A stretch of DNA of 38,629 nucleotides from an uncultured Prevotellaceae bacterium (GCA_900315745.1 ONAG01000034.1:1-38629), one strand, 5' to 3'; counted from the stretch's first letter, positions 7,975 to 16,339 are shown. Program-made: numbers and translations. The notes: generated by a model from the sequence alone, not told the origin.

Positions 7975-9909
7975 TTAGTTGTTGGGCAGAGGTGTGGGGG
8001 GAACCACCGGCTTGTCCTGTTGTGGGAAGGTGGATTGCTCCGTGCCTACCGGTTGCGCATCATTTACCACTTTTTGCCTATTTGAAGGTTGTGAGGGAGA
8101 GTTGGGATAAGCCACGTCGCCAGCTGTGAGAGCGCTCCTTGCCAACTTCTCATACAGGACTTGCAGGTCGAGGGTATTGTGGTCTTTTGTGACCTGTTCG
8201 AAAATCTCTTTTGCCTTGTGAGTCTTCACGTTGTTTGGCACTATGAAGTCGCTCCATATCTTGCCCCAAAGTTCATTTTCTATCACCTTGCCATTGTAGC
8301 CCTTTAGCTTTATTTCGCTGGTGCTGCCATTGTAGATGGTGTTGAGAGCTTCTTGATATTTGTTGCTCCTTATGGAGTCCTTCCTCCAGATGTTGTGCGT
8401 CTTGAGATAATCATTGTCGGCTTTTTCGAGAGAGAATTGGTCGTCGTCGTTGATGATCAGTCCACTTTCGTCATCGTCGTCCTCCACTTTTGTCACCACG
8501 CCTTCTTCGTTCACTTTCTGCTTCACATTCGTCTTCTTCATCGTAGAAGTGGCTTGCTCGATGGGCCAGGGCCAGTGTTGGGTGAACAACCATGTAGCCA
8601 AGGAATATGCCGCGAGTGTGAAAAACACCATGAATCCGAACTTGAGCAGTCGCAGAGTGTTCTTTGAAGCCTTTGTCAGTTTTCTTGGAATAAACATGTG
8701 ATATTCCTCCCCACGCTTCTTCACGGGATATCCTTTTACCTTTCCCCCTTCCAGTTGGTGGAACAGGCGGTCGTTTGTCCCCACGTCAACTGTGGCGTGG
8801 ATGGGTCTGCCGTCGTTGAAGTCGAGAATCACCCGTGTGAGACCATGCTGTGGGTCTGGTGTGAAGACAAATTCTTGCTGTTTCACTATGCCTGGGGTGA
8901 CTTGTATCTTGTCATCCTTGAAACCTTCTCCGGAGAAGTAGATGTATCCTGCATCGTTCACCTGGTCTTCATACACCTTTATGAGGTAGCATCCGTTGCT
9001 GTCGGGTATTATCTGGTCGCCATGATACCTCACCAAGCATGACCTTAGTTGCCTGCCGTTGAATTTCACTATGAATTTCAGTTCATAGTAGAACTTGATG
9101 GCTCTTTCGTCGATGCGTATGGTGTTTGTCGTGGTGTCGAAATAGCCATACGGACTTGGCTTCGTGACATCACCCGCCACCTCGGTTGTCATGGGCAGCA
9201 TGCCTTCCTTTCCCTTCAAGTGAATTTTCACGGTCTCGCCCTCTTTCACTTGGCCGTATTCATATCCTTGGGGCGACTTTATCTTGAAGGTGCGTAGCAC
9301 GAGTGAATGCACGTGCTTGCATCGTTGCGGAAATGAAGGGTTCACGTTGTCGGGAATCAAATATACGGAGGATGTCTTCTCGAAGAATTCCTGGTCGGGA
9401 TAGTGCATCAGAGTGGCAACCTCGCCCAAAGTCTTGTATTTCATGTAGTAGGTCAACGGCTCCTCGCTGTCCTCCTTTGCCACCTTCAGTGGTGTGGGGT
9501 AGCCGGGCATGGCTTTGTCGGAAAGTTTCTGGAAGATGTCCGTCACGGCTTTCATGAAAGACTTGTTGTTTCTCGGCTGTGGGTCATTGACAGCTAAAGT
9601 GTCGTATGCCTTTGCCAGTTGTCCCAACATCTCTATCACCAAGTTGCCTTCCACGGTCTTGTTCTTGGTGTCTATGAGAATGGCGAACTCTATCAGGTCT
9701 TGCTCGAAGCTTTCTATGAGCGATGCCTGTATGTTGCTGCCATCAGGATATATGCGTATGTTGTATGCCGAGTTGGAGGAGATGTTTTTCATGTCCTCCT
9801 TGTCATTGTGCAGTCTGAAGTCGTAAGTGGATTCTTGTGGGTATGTGATGATGGGAACCAGTCCATCTCTACCTTGTTGCTTGTGTATGCAAATTCTTAT
9901 GGATTCCAT
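7975..9909 (-). CDS. Single-pass membrane protein of unknown function in prophage
   Basis: The protein has 644 residues and no recognised family. Residues 1-420 look soluble: an N-terminal alpha/beta part with LIESFEQDLIEFAILID, then a beta-rich part at about 205-405 (YELKFIVKFNGRQL, GYIYFSGEGF, RVILDFNDGRP). One membrane helix spans about 424-442 (FGFMVFFTLAAYSLATWLF), preceded by a basic stretch (RKLTKASKNTLRLLK). By the positive-inside rule the large N-terminal part is cytoplasmic and the last 200 residues are outside. After the helix come an acidic patch (EDDDDESG), helices and a Pro/Gln-rich tail. A -7 box just upstream suggests independent expression. A membrane protein with a large cytoplasmic domain is odd for a virion gene and would fit a lysogeny-expressed accessory gene. 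Confidence 0.7.
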   Translation of the reverse strand: MESIRICIHKQQGRDGLVPIITYPQESTYDFRLHNDKEDMKNISSNSAYNIRIYPDGSNIQASLIESFEQDLIEFAILIDTKNKTVEGNLVIEMLGQLAKAYDTLAVNDPQPRNNKSFMKAVTDIFQKLSDKAMPGYPTPLKVAKEDSEEPLTYYMKYKTLGEVATLMHYPDQEFFEKTSSVYLIPDNVNPSFPQRCKHVHSLVLRTFKIKSPQGYEYGQVKEGETVKIHLKGKEGMLPMTTEVAGDVTKPSPYGYFDTTTNTIRIDERAIKFYYELKFIVKFNGRQLRSCLVRYHGDQIIPDSNGCYLIKVYEDQVNDAGYIYFSGEGFKDDKIQVTPGIVKQQEFVFTPDPQHGLTRVILDFNDGRPIHATVDVGTNDRLFHQLEGGKVKGYPVKKRGEEYHMFIPRKLTKASKNTLRLLKFGFMVFFTLAAYSLATWLFTQHWPWPIEQATSTMKKTNVKQKVNEEGVVTKVEDDDDESGLIINDDDQFSLEKADNDYLKTHNIWRKDSIRSNKYQEALNTIYNGSTSEIKLKGYNGKVIENELWGKIWSDFIVPNNVKTHKAKEIFEQVTKDHNTLDLQVLYEKLARSALTAGDVAYPNSPSQPSNRQKVVNDAQPVGTEQSTFPQQDKPVVPPTPLPNN

Positions 9910-9937
9910 TATTAGGTGGTGTTCTTGGATTTTGTTG

Positions 9938-9945
9938 CAAAAATA
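9938..9945 (-). promoter_or_regulatory. Possible -7 box for the 644-residue membrane protein
   Basis: On the minus strand this reads TATTTTTG followed by CAA, matching the Bacteroidetes -7 consensus 28 bases upstream of the start codon. No good -33 element is visible at 19-20 bases. It suggests the gene can be transcribed separately from the gene before it. Confidence 0.4.
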
Positions 9946-10044
9946 CTAAAAAATAACTGAAAAGGACAGCCTTTGGAGATTAAAAAAGACAAGTTGAAGT
10001 GTTTTTTGCTTTTATTGTTCATTATTGATTGGCTTTTTTCTTTT

Positions 10045-12729
10045 TCATCTGATGTGCAGGTCGTGTCTTGCATGGTATTCTATGCTTGCCCCCTCTATGT
10101 TTTCAGATGGTAGCAGTCTGCCTATCACAGCCAATCTTAGCCAAGCATAGGGCGTGCCTCTTCGTTGCTGATGGTAGATGTTGTCGCTTGTGCCTGTCAG
10201 ATGCCAATGCGTCAGGTCGTTGCTGCCGTAAAGAGCCATGCCAAGATGACTGCCCGTGCGTCCGCTGTCGGTGAACAGTCCACGGATGATGACTCTATGC
10301 ACTGTTTTCCTCACGTGCGCTGCCTCCAAGGAAAGGGGTTGTGTGAGAATGAATACTGGTCGCCTGCCATTTGCACCGAAAATCAGGCGGCCCACACATG
10401 TGTTTCCATCCTTTTCGCTTGTCGCCCAGAGGTTGTTGGCGCCGCCCACCACGTGTGAGATGTTGGATGTTGCTGTCGCCCATGTCTTCTCTTTCAGCGA
10501 ATAGGTCCACCATGATTGTGTCTCTCCATTGTTGCAAAGGAGCCACAGTTGGTCGTTGGTGTTGTCGAAGACCATTTGCAGAGCGTGTTCCGGGTGAAAC
10601 GAGAAGTCGCAAGTAGTGTCAATGCCGATGTCGGGTTCTGTGTTTATGATTTCCTCTATGCGTGGTAGTGCTTGCAGTGTTGTGGGGCGCGCAGTCAGTT
10701 CGTCGGAGATGCAGGAACATGTGGAGCCTCTGACAATCATCACCCCACGAGATGCCACGAAAGCCACAGCGTCGTTGGTGGCGACAGGTCGGCATCTCTC
10801 CACCATGTTGATTCTCGTCACGGCTTGTCGTGCTTGCCATTTGCCGCCATACAGTCTCAGCACATATATTCCCTGGTCGGTAAAGGCATGGTATTGTCCG
10901 TCGCCAAAAAGTCCGTCGGCAGTCCTCCTTGTATTCGCCTGCAGGTAGAGCAGCCTTCCGTCGCCCACCAGCACCCTGCTTTGTAGTGGGAATACGAGAG
11001 GGTTGTCTTGGCATGATGTGCACAGCAAGGAATGTTGTCTTGTCATCACCCACGATGTCTGCGCCTTTTCATAGTTGGACAAGAAATCCTCTTCGCTCTC
11101 CTCATCCCATAGCTCGTAGCTGGTGCAGTATTCCCCGTTGGTGTCATCATAAGTCAGCACCCTCTGTTGTTGCAGCAACAAGGAGAGGAATGCAGGACGT
11201 GTCACCCTGTGAGTCAGGTTCCTTGGCGTGTGTATGGCAACAGCCATCCCCTTGTTGTGGCATTTTTCAAGAGGTTGCGTGGTCTTGAAGAACCGACTGC
11301 CATTGCTGTTGTCCATCCTGATGTGGTATTCCAGTTCGCGCACATGTCCGTCGGGAAACATCATCATTCCCGGCATGGGATATTGAGTCTGTCCTTTCCA
11401 CCACATCTCCCTTGTGTTGTCGTCGTCGGTTACCGCCCTCACCACAATGTTCACGGTCTGTCCGTCGTGGTTGTCGTTGATGTCTGCCCTGCTGCCAGCC
11501 ATCCATTCTCCTTGGAGAGCCTCTTGCTGCTGTTCGGGTGTCAGTTGTTGTCGTTCCTCCCTGCTCAGCGAGGCGAACCTGTATCTTATTCCAATCTCGA
11601 AGGGGCTGAACAGCACCTGCGCGATGTCGCCCACCGACAGGCGGTGGTTGTGGCAGTAAGCCCATTTCGCCCCCATTGCCGTGCGTCGGAAGTCGTCGAG
11701 GTCTATAGGTGTGCTGTCGGTTGCGATGTCTTGGATTGCCAATGTCTCGCCCAACTGTTGGCGTGTGATGGTCATGGCAAGGTGGAAAGAGGCTTTTTCT
11801 ATTGACTGCATGGTGTCACGTCGGTTTTGGTGGCGGAACGTTAGTGCTGTTGTCCTGCCTTCTTGGTCTGTCAGCACTTCCACGTTGTTGGTGTCGATGA
11901 AGTTGATGGGCTCGCTCAGGAAAATATCTACTCCAGCTATCATGGCAGAGTCGAGGCATTCCCTGTCTCTCATGTCGATGGAGATGGCATGCCTGTGCAG
12001 GTAGGTGGTGGCCGACAGCATCCCTCTTTCGTGGTCAGCCTCTATGGTGGTGGTCATGTCAGCCGGAATCAGTGCGAAAATGTTGGAGAACATGATGTGC
12101 GTGTCGTCTGCCAGTCGCAGTGCTGTGATGGCGAGGCAGACGTGCTTGAAGCATCCTCCACCTCTGTTGGCTCGCGCTTGGTCTATGGCATGTTCCATGA
12201 CCTCCTGCAGTTTTTCGACTTCTTGTCCTTGTGCCTGTAGCCACTTCCCGACAGTTGGCGTGATGGGTGTTGACACCGTGACGCGCTCCTGCATGTCCTG
12301 ACCCACATGGATGTCGTAGAGCAGACCTTCCCTCCGTATTATGCAATAGTGGTTGTCGGACTGCAACCACAATGCCATCACGATGGTGTCGTCGCCTGTC
12401 ATGCATAGGGTGTCGCCTAATGATGTGAAGTCGTTGAAATGCGATGCGTGTGAGAGTAGGGGAGTGGTGACTTCTGCATCCTCCTCGCTCCAGAGGTAGT
12501 CGTACGTCCCATCTCCATTCTGTTGCTCCACGATGAGGTGGCAGTACCCCTCGCCTTGGTGTGTTGCCACCAGTGTCAACCCTTCTCTTAGACTTCCCGT
12601 TTCCTCGCAGTAGATTTCGGTGGGGTTTGCTGTTCCTTCACCTGCCACCATGTTGTGCATTATGGTGCAGTTTCCGTCGTTTTTGTCATGGCGTGATGCC
12701 ATGGTGTTGAATGTTATGTGTTTTCTCAT
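10045..12729 (-). CDS. Probable tail/stabilisation protein (P22 gp10-like)
   Basis: This large 894-residue protein has no signal or membrane segment and is beta-rich. Residues about 570-760 contain repeated strand pairs of the propeller kind (YHAFTDQGIYVLRLYGGKW, then DAVAFVASRGVMIVRGST, then NTNDQLWLLCNNGETQSWW). Runs of this kind, in which AFTDQGIY is followed by a blade with an R-G turn, occur in P22 gp10-like stabilisation or tail-hub proteins of podoviruses and crAss-like phages. The N-terminal 400 residues have many short strands and helices with no recognised motif. It starts at 12729, 14 bases after the stop of the small gene before it, so both are probably co-transcribed. It lies on the strand opposite the capsid genes, which is unusual for virion genes. 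Confidence 0.45.
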   Translation of the reverse strand: MRKHITFNTMASRHDKNDGNCTIMHNMVAGEGTANPTEIYCEETGSLREGLTLVATHQGEGYCHLIVEQQNGDGTYDYLWSEEDAEVTTPLLSHASHFNDFTSLGDTLCMTGDDTIVMALWLQSDNHYCIIRREGLLYDIHVGQDMQERVTVSTPITPTVGKWLQAQGQEVEKLQEVMEHAIDQARANRGGGCFKHVCLAITALRLADDTHIMFSNIFALIPADMTTTIEADHERGMLSATTYLHRHAISIDMRDRECLDSAMIAGVDIFLSEPINFIDTNNVEVLTDQEGRTTALTFRHQNRRDTMQSIEKASFHLAMTITRQQLGETLAIQDIATDSTPIDLDDFRRTAMGAKWAYCHNHRLSVGDIAQVLFSPFEIGIRYRFASLSREERQQLTPEQQQEALQGEWMAGSRADINDNHDGQTVNIVVRAVTDDDNTREMWWKGQTQYPMPGMMMFPDGHVRELEYHIRMDNSNGSRFFKTTQPLEKCHNKGMAVAIHTPRNLTHRVTRPAFLSLLLQQQRVLTYDDTNGEYCTSYELWDEESEEDFLSNYEKAQTSWVMTRQHSLLCTSCQDNPLVFPLQSRVLVGDGRLLYLQANTRRTADGLFGDGQYHAFTDQGIYVLRLYGGKWQARQAVTRINMVERCRPVATNDAVAFVASRGVMIVRGSTCSCISDELTARPTTLQALPRIEEIINTEPDIGIDTTCDFSFHPEHALQMVFDNTNDQLWLLCNNGETQSWWTYSLKEKTWATATSNISHVVGGANNLWATSEKDGNTCVGRLIFGANGRRPVFILTQPLSLEAAHVRKTVHRVIIRGLFTDSGRTGSHLGMALYGSNDLTHWHLTGTSDNIYHQQRRGTPYAWLRLAVIGRLLPSENIEGASIEYHARHDLHIR

Positions 12730-12743
12730 GGTTTTTTAAAATT

Positions 12744-13151
12744 TTAAATGGTGTGCATTTGTGTTAGTGTGATGATTGGCATGGCAGGTCCTATTCCTTC
12801 CAATTTTTCCATTTTGCCTACTCTTAGAGCCACCTTGTCTTCGGCATGGCAAATGCTCAGCATGAATGTTGCCAGCATTTTGCTGAACACTCTGAGGTAG
12901 TTGCCTTTGTCCTTCACCCTGTGGCACGTGCAGGCATGTCTGCCCATCGCCTGTTCTTTCCTTCTTGCCACATAGATGTAGTATTCCTTGCAGCAGGTGT
13001 CTTTTTCCATGATGTTCACCACGTCTCCAGGCTTTAGGGTGAGCGATTGCGCCACATGTGCTGTGATGTCTATCCGTCCGTTTCGATGGAATGTTATGTC
13101 TCCCATCCTTGTTGTTTCCACAACAGGTGATTTTTGTTTCTTGTTTTTCAT
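12744..13151 (-). CDS. Small phage protein of unknown function (beta-rich)
   Basis: The frame is open much further, but the ATG at 13151 overlaps the stop of the preceding 71-residue gene as ATGA. It gives 135 residues beginning MKNKKQKSPVVE. An alternative ATG five codons earlier would read into the preceding gene. The core GDITFHRNGRIDITAHVAQ, then LTLKPGDVV, resembles a small beta-barrel or swapped-hairpin fold in which a short strand, a Gly turn and a GD-containing turn recur. It contains eight Cys/His in the middle (CCKEYY, HACTCH), which could bind metal, though the spacing is irregular. It is likely co-transcribed with the 894-residue tail gene. Confidence 0.55.
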   Translation of the reverse strand: MKNKKQKSPVVETTRMGDITFHRNGRIDITAHVAQSLTLKPGDVVNIMEKDTCCKEYYIYVARRKEQAMGRHACTCHRVKDKGNYLRVFSKMLATFMLSICHAEDKVALRVGKMEKLEGIGPAMPIITLTQMHTI

Positions 13152-13363
13152 GGTTTGTGCCTCCATCTGAAAGAAATGGTAGTTACATACACGTATGCGC
13201 GAGTCTGTTCTATTCTCTTGCGGTGTTCCAATGCCGACTCTTTTGTCAGATGAATCTCCGATGCCACGTAGTAGCGGTTGCCGCTGCCTCGTTCGCCTAT
13301 TATGATGGCGTAGCATCGTGTGCCGAACAGGGCTTTTCTTGCTTTTTCGATAAATTTTTTCAT
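13148..13363 (-). CDS. Very small phage protein, 71 residues, unknown
   Basis: It is the first gene of the minus-strand cassette. The ATG at 13363 begins MKKFIEKARKALFGTR, a basic amphipathic helix, followed by two beta strands around YAIIIGERGSGNRYYVASEI and a second helix TKESALEHRKRIEQ with a final strand. No family is recognised. The stop overlaps the next start, so the pair is probably translated together. It is short for a confident call, but the overlap, the operon position and the helix-strand balance support a real gene. Confidence 0.5.
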   Translation of the reverse strand: MKKFIEKARKALFGTRCYAIIIGERGSGNRYYVASEIHLTKESALEHRKRIEQTRAYVYVTTISFRWRHKP

Positions 13364-13416
13364 GTGTTATCCTTTTTGGTGGGTTGATTATGTAAGTTGT
13401 CTCTTTGCTTTTTAGT

Positions 13417-13449
13417 GGGCGCCCTGCTTCACAGCAAGGCACCCTTTTT
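13417..13449. promoter_or_regulatory. Imperfect hairpin in the leader of the minus-strand cassette
   Basis: Arms 13417-13428 and 13433-13444 pair at 10 of 12 positions around a TCAC loop. The plus strand continues with five T residues, as in a rightward intrinsic terminator, but no plus-strand gene precedes it. On the minus strand it lies in the roughly 270-base leader between the -7 box near 13645 and the first start codon at 13363. Confidence 0.45.
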
Positions 13450-13641
13450 GTCACCTGAAAACAATCTTGATTGAAATGAAGATTGGTTTATATTTATTTA
13501 TATTTTTTCTTTAAAAAAATGGTGTTTTATTTTGGTGTTTTAGACTTTTTACTTATTTTTGCGCCGGAAAACTTCGGATTGCTTTTGCTGATGTTCATTC
13601 TTGGTTTACTTAAATCTAAATTTGATGTCAGAAATCGGGTG

Positions 13642-13649
13642 CAAATATA
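13642..13649 (-). promoter_or_regulatory. Possible -7 box of the minus-strand phage cassette
   Basis: The minus strand reads TATATTTG then CACC. It lies about 280 bases before the 71-residue gene and diverges from the repressor gene. The -33 region is weak (TTTC instead of TTTG). The rest of 13364-13749 is very AT-rich and shows no gene. Confidence 0.4.
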
Positions 13650-13703
13650 AAGATTGTTTTGATATACGAAATAAGAAACTTATATTTTAACATAAAATTA
13701 ACA

Positions 13704-13724
13704 TTTAAGTTTATATTACTTAAA
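13704..13724. promoter_or_regulatory. Candidate repressor operator
   Basis: TTTAAGT, seven bases, then ACTTAAA is a perfect inverted repeat 26 bases before the repressor ATG, in the region between two divergent phage transcripts. Its size and location fit an operator at which the repressor represses its own gene, the minus-strand cassette, or both. Confidence 0.45.
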
Positions 13725-13749
13725 AAGTGTAAATGGTGCTGAAAAAAAG

Positions 13750-14568
13750 ATGGATATGAGAGATAATGACTTGGAAAATGAAAATGCGCGTCTTCGCATG
13801 GCTGTATCGTGGTTGTTGGCACATCGTGCCGCCTGTTCGCAGCGCGATCTGGCGTCGATGATGGGCTACAATGCGTCGGCATTTTCACAGATATTGAATG
13901 GTCATGTGCCGTTGAGCGACAAGTTCTTGAATCGCTTGATGGTGCTCGAACCGCGTTTGAACATAGAGTGGGTTAGGACTGGCACAGGTGAGATGCTGCA
14001 TGAGGCGGAGAGCGAAGTGAAAGTCTCGGACGATGATGAGGGCATGGAGTTCTACACGGAGAACAGCAAGGGTGTGCGTTTCTACAAACATGGCGACAGG
14101 CTCATCATGAAAGTGAAGCATGTGCCTTACGCAGCTTTCGGGCAGTTTGCCAACGACTCCGACCGTCTTGACCCATATCTTGACGACTGGGAGGAGGAGA
14201 CATACGAGGTGGACAGGGTGGCTCATGGGAATTATCTCTCTTTCGAGGTGAAGGGCGACTCGATGGACACTGGTACGAGGCAGAGTTTCGAGGCTGGCGA
14301 CAGGGTGCTTGTTCGCGAGTTGGAGCGTTGTCATTGGCGTGACCGCATACGTTTCAACGACCGTCCTTTCTGGGTGGTTGTGTTTGGCTCAAGCGTCCTT
14401 CTCAAGCAGATGGTGGCTCAGGACCTGAAAGAGGGGACTCTCACTTTCCATTCTCTCAACCCCTCGCCGGAGTACGCCGACTTCACCATCAGCGAGAACG
14501 ACATCCGCGCACTTTACTACATCATCTCCAAAAAGCCGCGTGAGCAGCGCTATGCCAAGGAGTTGTGA
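13750..14568 (+). CDS. Phage repressor with N-terminal HTH and S24 peptidase-like domain
   Basis: The protein has 272 residues. Residues about 15-65 form an XRE-type helix-turn-helix (SQRDLASMMGYNASAFSQIL). Residues about 120-265 form a LexA/cI-like S24 domain with the serine in KGDSMD (Ser171) and the lysine in VLLKQMV (Lys219), the catalytic pair of self-cleaving repressors. The segment between the domains has no obvious Ala-Gly or Cys-Gly cleavage pair; YAAFGQF near 124-130 is the nearest candidate. It probably keeps the prophage silent and may respond to DNA damage. A palindromic candidate operator lies just upstream and a terminator hairpin just downstream. It could instead be a resident chromosomal regulator, but its place beside phage genes favours a prophage repressor. 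Confidence 0.85.
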   Translation: MDMRDNDLENENARLRMAVSWLLAHRAACSQRDLASMMGYNASAFSQILNGHVPLSDKFLNRLMVLEPRLNIEWVRTGTGEMLHEAESEVKVSDDDEGMEFYTENSKGVRFYKHGDRLIMKVKHVPYAAFGQFANDSDRLDPYLDDWEEETYEVDRVAHGNYLSFEVKGDSMDTGTRQSFEAGDRVLVRELERCHWRDRIRFNDRPFWVVVFGSSVLLKQMVAQDLKEGTLTFHSLNPSPEYADFTISENDIRALYYIISKKPREQRYAKEL

Positions 14569-14602
14569 GAGCAGCAAAAGAGGTCTGTATCACCATATAA
14601 TG

Positions 14603-14633
14603 AATAAGCCCAAGCATCGCGCTTGGGCTTATT
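14603..14633. terminator. Hairpin after the repressor gene
   Basis: Arms 14603-14615 and 14621-14633 form a perfect 13-base-pair stem (core AAGCCCAAGC) with a five-base loop, 34 bases after the repressor stop. It lies between convergent genes and can serve both strands. Confidence 0.7.
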
Positions 14634-14701
14634 TCATGGATTATGTAGATTTATTGCCTGTTGGCATATTCTGATTTATAACTTGATTTTCTTCGGTCTG
14701 T

Positions 14702-15139
14702 TCAGAACCAGCGTCTTTTTTTCTTTGGTTGTTCTTCCATTTGTTGCTGCATCTGTTGTGCCTTGCGCTTTTCCTCCCTTATTATCTGGTGGTAAGTGAG
14801 GTTGTCGTGTATCATGTGATATACCACCTCCCAGTCGAGTCTGCCGCCAATGTTGCAGTCGTCCACGTAGATGTCGGCATCTATCTTGCGAGTGTTGTGG
14901 CTATGCTCGTTTGTGTCGGCACGCAGTGTCTCGTTTACAGCGGCAAATTCCACCCCTCTCTCACGGCACCACTGCACCGCCTCGTCGAGCAGTTTGCCTT
15001 CGCGCACTGTCCACAGCACCAGTTTGTGACCGTCGGCAATGAGTTTCTTTAGTGTCTCTGTGGCATGGGGCAGTTCTTCCCCAATCTTAGGGTATCTGTG
15101 CTCTACAACAGTCCCGTCGAAATCAATTGAAATGACCAT
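14702..15139 (-). CDS. HAD-superfamily hydrolase (BT0820 type)
   Basis: The protein has 145 residues. Motif I is DFDGT at residues 6-10, with the nucleophile Asp6 and acid Asp8. A Thr/Arg segment LWTVREG (42-48) fits motif II, and IYVDDCNIGG has Asp93 and Asp94 as the metal-binding motif IV. The family is a small, capless HAD group known from Bacteroides thetaiotaomicron BT0820, whose substrate is unclear but thought to be a phosphorylated metabolite. The last 25 residues are Gln/Lys/Glu-rich and probably disordered. It has its own promoter, so it is separate from the operon upstream. Confidence 0.85.
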   Translation of the reverse strand: MVISIDFDGTVVEHRYPKIGEELPHATETLKKLIADGHKLVLWTVREGKLLDEAVQWCRERGVEFAAVNETLRADTNEHSHNTRKIDADIYVDDCNIGGRLDWEVVYHMIHDNLTYHQIIREEKRKAQQMQQQMEEQPKKKRRWF

Positions 15140-15154
15140 GTCTTATTTTTTCTG

Positions 15155-15185
15155 CAAAGGTAGGCAAAACACTTGTCAACGCCAA
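15155..15185 (-). promoter_or_regulatory. Promoter of the HAD hydrolase gene
   Basis: On the minus strand TTG (15185-15183), 20 bases and TACCTTTG (15162-15155) match the Bacteroidetes consensus, 15 bases before the start codon. The transcript start would fall around 15148. Confidence 0.6.
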
Positions 15186-15222
15186 GCAAAAGGCGACTTT
15201 TTACACTTTTTGAGTGCTTGCC

Positions 15223-16302
15223 CTATTTCTTTTCCTTTATAAGTCTCCATTCGCGTGGTGTGAAGTCGTCGGTTGCTGCCTTCCATGTGGGGTCAGGCAT
15301 GTACCACCAGAACTGTTCGAACTTTTTCTGCAGCTCCTTCTTGTTGAACACATACCCACGACTGGCATAAGGCAGGTTGCGTGCCAGTTCGTCGGGAATC
15401 TCGCGTTCCCATACCATGAAACGGTCGCTGCGGTCGTAGAACCAACCGACAGGATAATTTTGGTCGAAACTGATGAAGGCATCTGCCGACTCAATGGTGA
15501 TGTCGTCGGAAGGACGGAAGTTTTGTGCATGCCATTCCACCGTGCCGTCGCGCAATGCCACCTCGACAAGTTTGGGGCTCCATCCATATTGCGAGTGTCG
15601 AATCTTTCCTTTCCCCTCGGTCACTTTGAACTCATGGGCGGTAAAGAGCGAGTCAGCCATGACGAAGTGCTTTGCTGTCTTCGGGGCGCGTATGCGCAGG
15701 GTGAAGTCGCCGATGACACCCCCTTGCCAGCGGGCGGCAGGCTTCAGCCAATAGGGCACTTCAAATGTGCGTCCCACGCCAAACGACATCTGGTAACTGT
15801 AGGTGTGGCGTACGTGGTTTATGCCCTCGCGGAAAGTGGCGTCAAAGCAATAGGCGTAGGCATATTGTTCAAACTCCTCCTCCTCTGGGCGGTTGTTTTT
15901 CGGTCCGGTGTAGGGCGTGTCAAGAAGACCAGGCTCCACCACGGCATTGCGGTAGGACAGTTTCTGACCGTTCATAACCACTGTAAAGTCCTTGATATAA
16001 GGATGGATGCCGGCAGGGTTGAGAGCGTCGTCGGTATTGTATGGCTTCATTGCCTCAAATCCCATTTTCACGGTTTTTGCCTTTCCTTTATTCAGAAACT
16101 CGTAATCTACTTCCACCCTTGCCATGCCATCATCACAAAGGCTGATGGTCAGAACTTCTTTCTTTATTGAGATGTCTGTTTCATGAATGGGAACCAGTTG
16201 GTTGCCATTTGCGAAATATACAGCGTCATTAGCTTGTACGATGCAGATGTTGGTTAGCATTGCCATTGTGGCGGCAATAGCCAGCAGTCGAGTCTTTTTC
16301 AT
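15223..16302 (-). CDS. Exported DUF4424-like protein with C-terminal YARHG domain
   Basis: The protein has 359 residues with a signal peptide (MKKTRLLAIAATMAMLTNIC, cleavage near VQA). A beta-rich middle domain with ISIKKEVLTISLCDDG and the motif VDYEFLNKGKAKTV fits DUF4424, a periplasmic immunoglobulin-like family that follows a signal peptide. Residues about 310-340 contain NLPYASRGYVFNKKELQKKF, a YARHG domain, a small extracellular module of bacterial surface proteins. The role is unknown. It sits 37 bases after the TlpA-like gene and is the last gene of the preA operon. Confidence 0.8.
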   Translation of the reverse strand: MKKTRLLAIAATMAMLTNICIVQANDAVYFANGNQLVPIHETDISIKKEVLTISLCDDGMARVEVDYEFLNKGKAKTVKMGFEAMKPYNTDDALNPAGIHPYIKDFTVVMNGQKLSYRNAVVEPGLLDTPYTGPKNNRPEEEEFEQYAYAYCFDATFREGINHVRHTYSYQMSFGVGRTFEVPYWLKPAARWQGGVIGDFTLRIRAPKTAKHFVMADSLFTAHEFKVTEGKGKIRHSQYGWSPKLVEVALRDGTVEWHAQNFRPSDDITIESADAFISFDQNYPVGWFYDRSDRFMVWEREIPDELARNLPYASRGYVFNKKELQKKFEQFWWYMPDPTWKAATDDFTPREWRLIKEKK

Positions 16303-16339
16303 TTTTGGTTGTTTCTTATTTTGTGACTTGTTGTGATTA

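Noticed and set aside
14569-14701. Right attachment site of the prophage
   Set aside because: No integrase, tRNA or duplicated sequence could be matched within the window, so only a terminator hairpin is called here.
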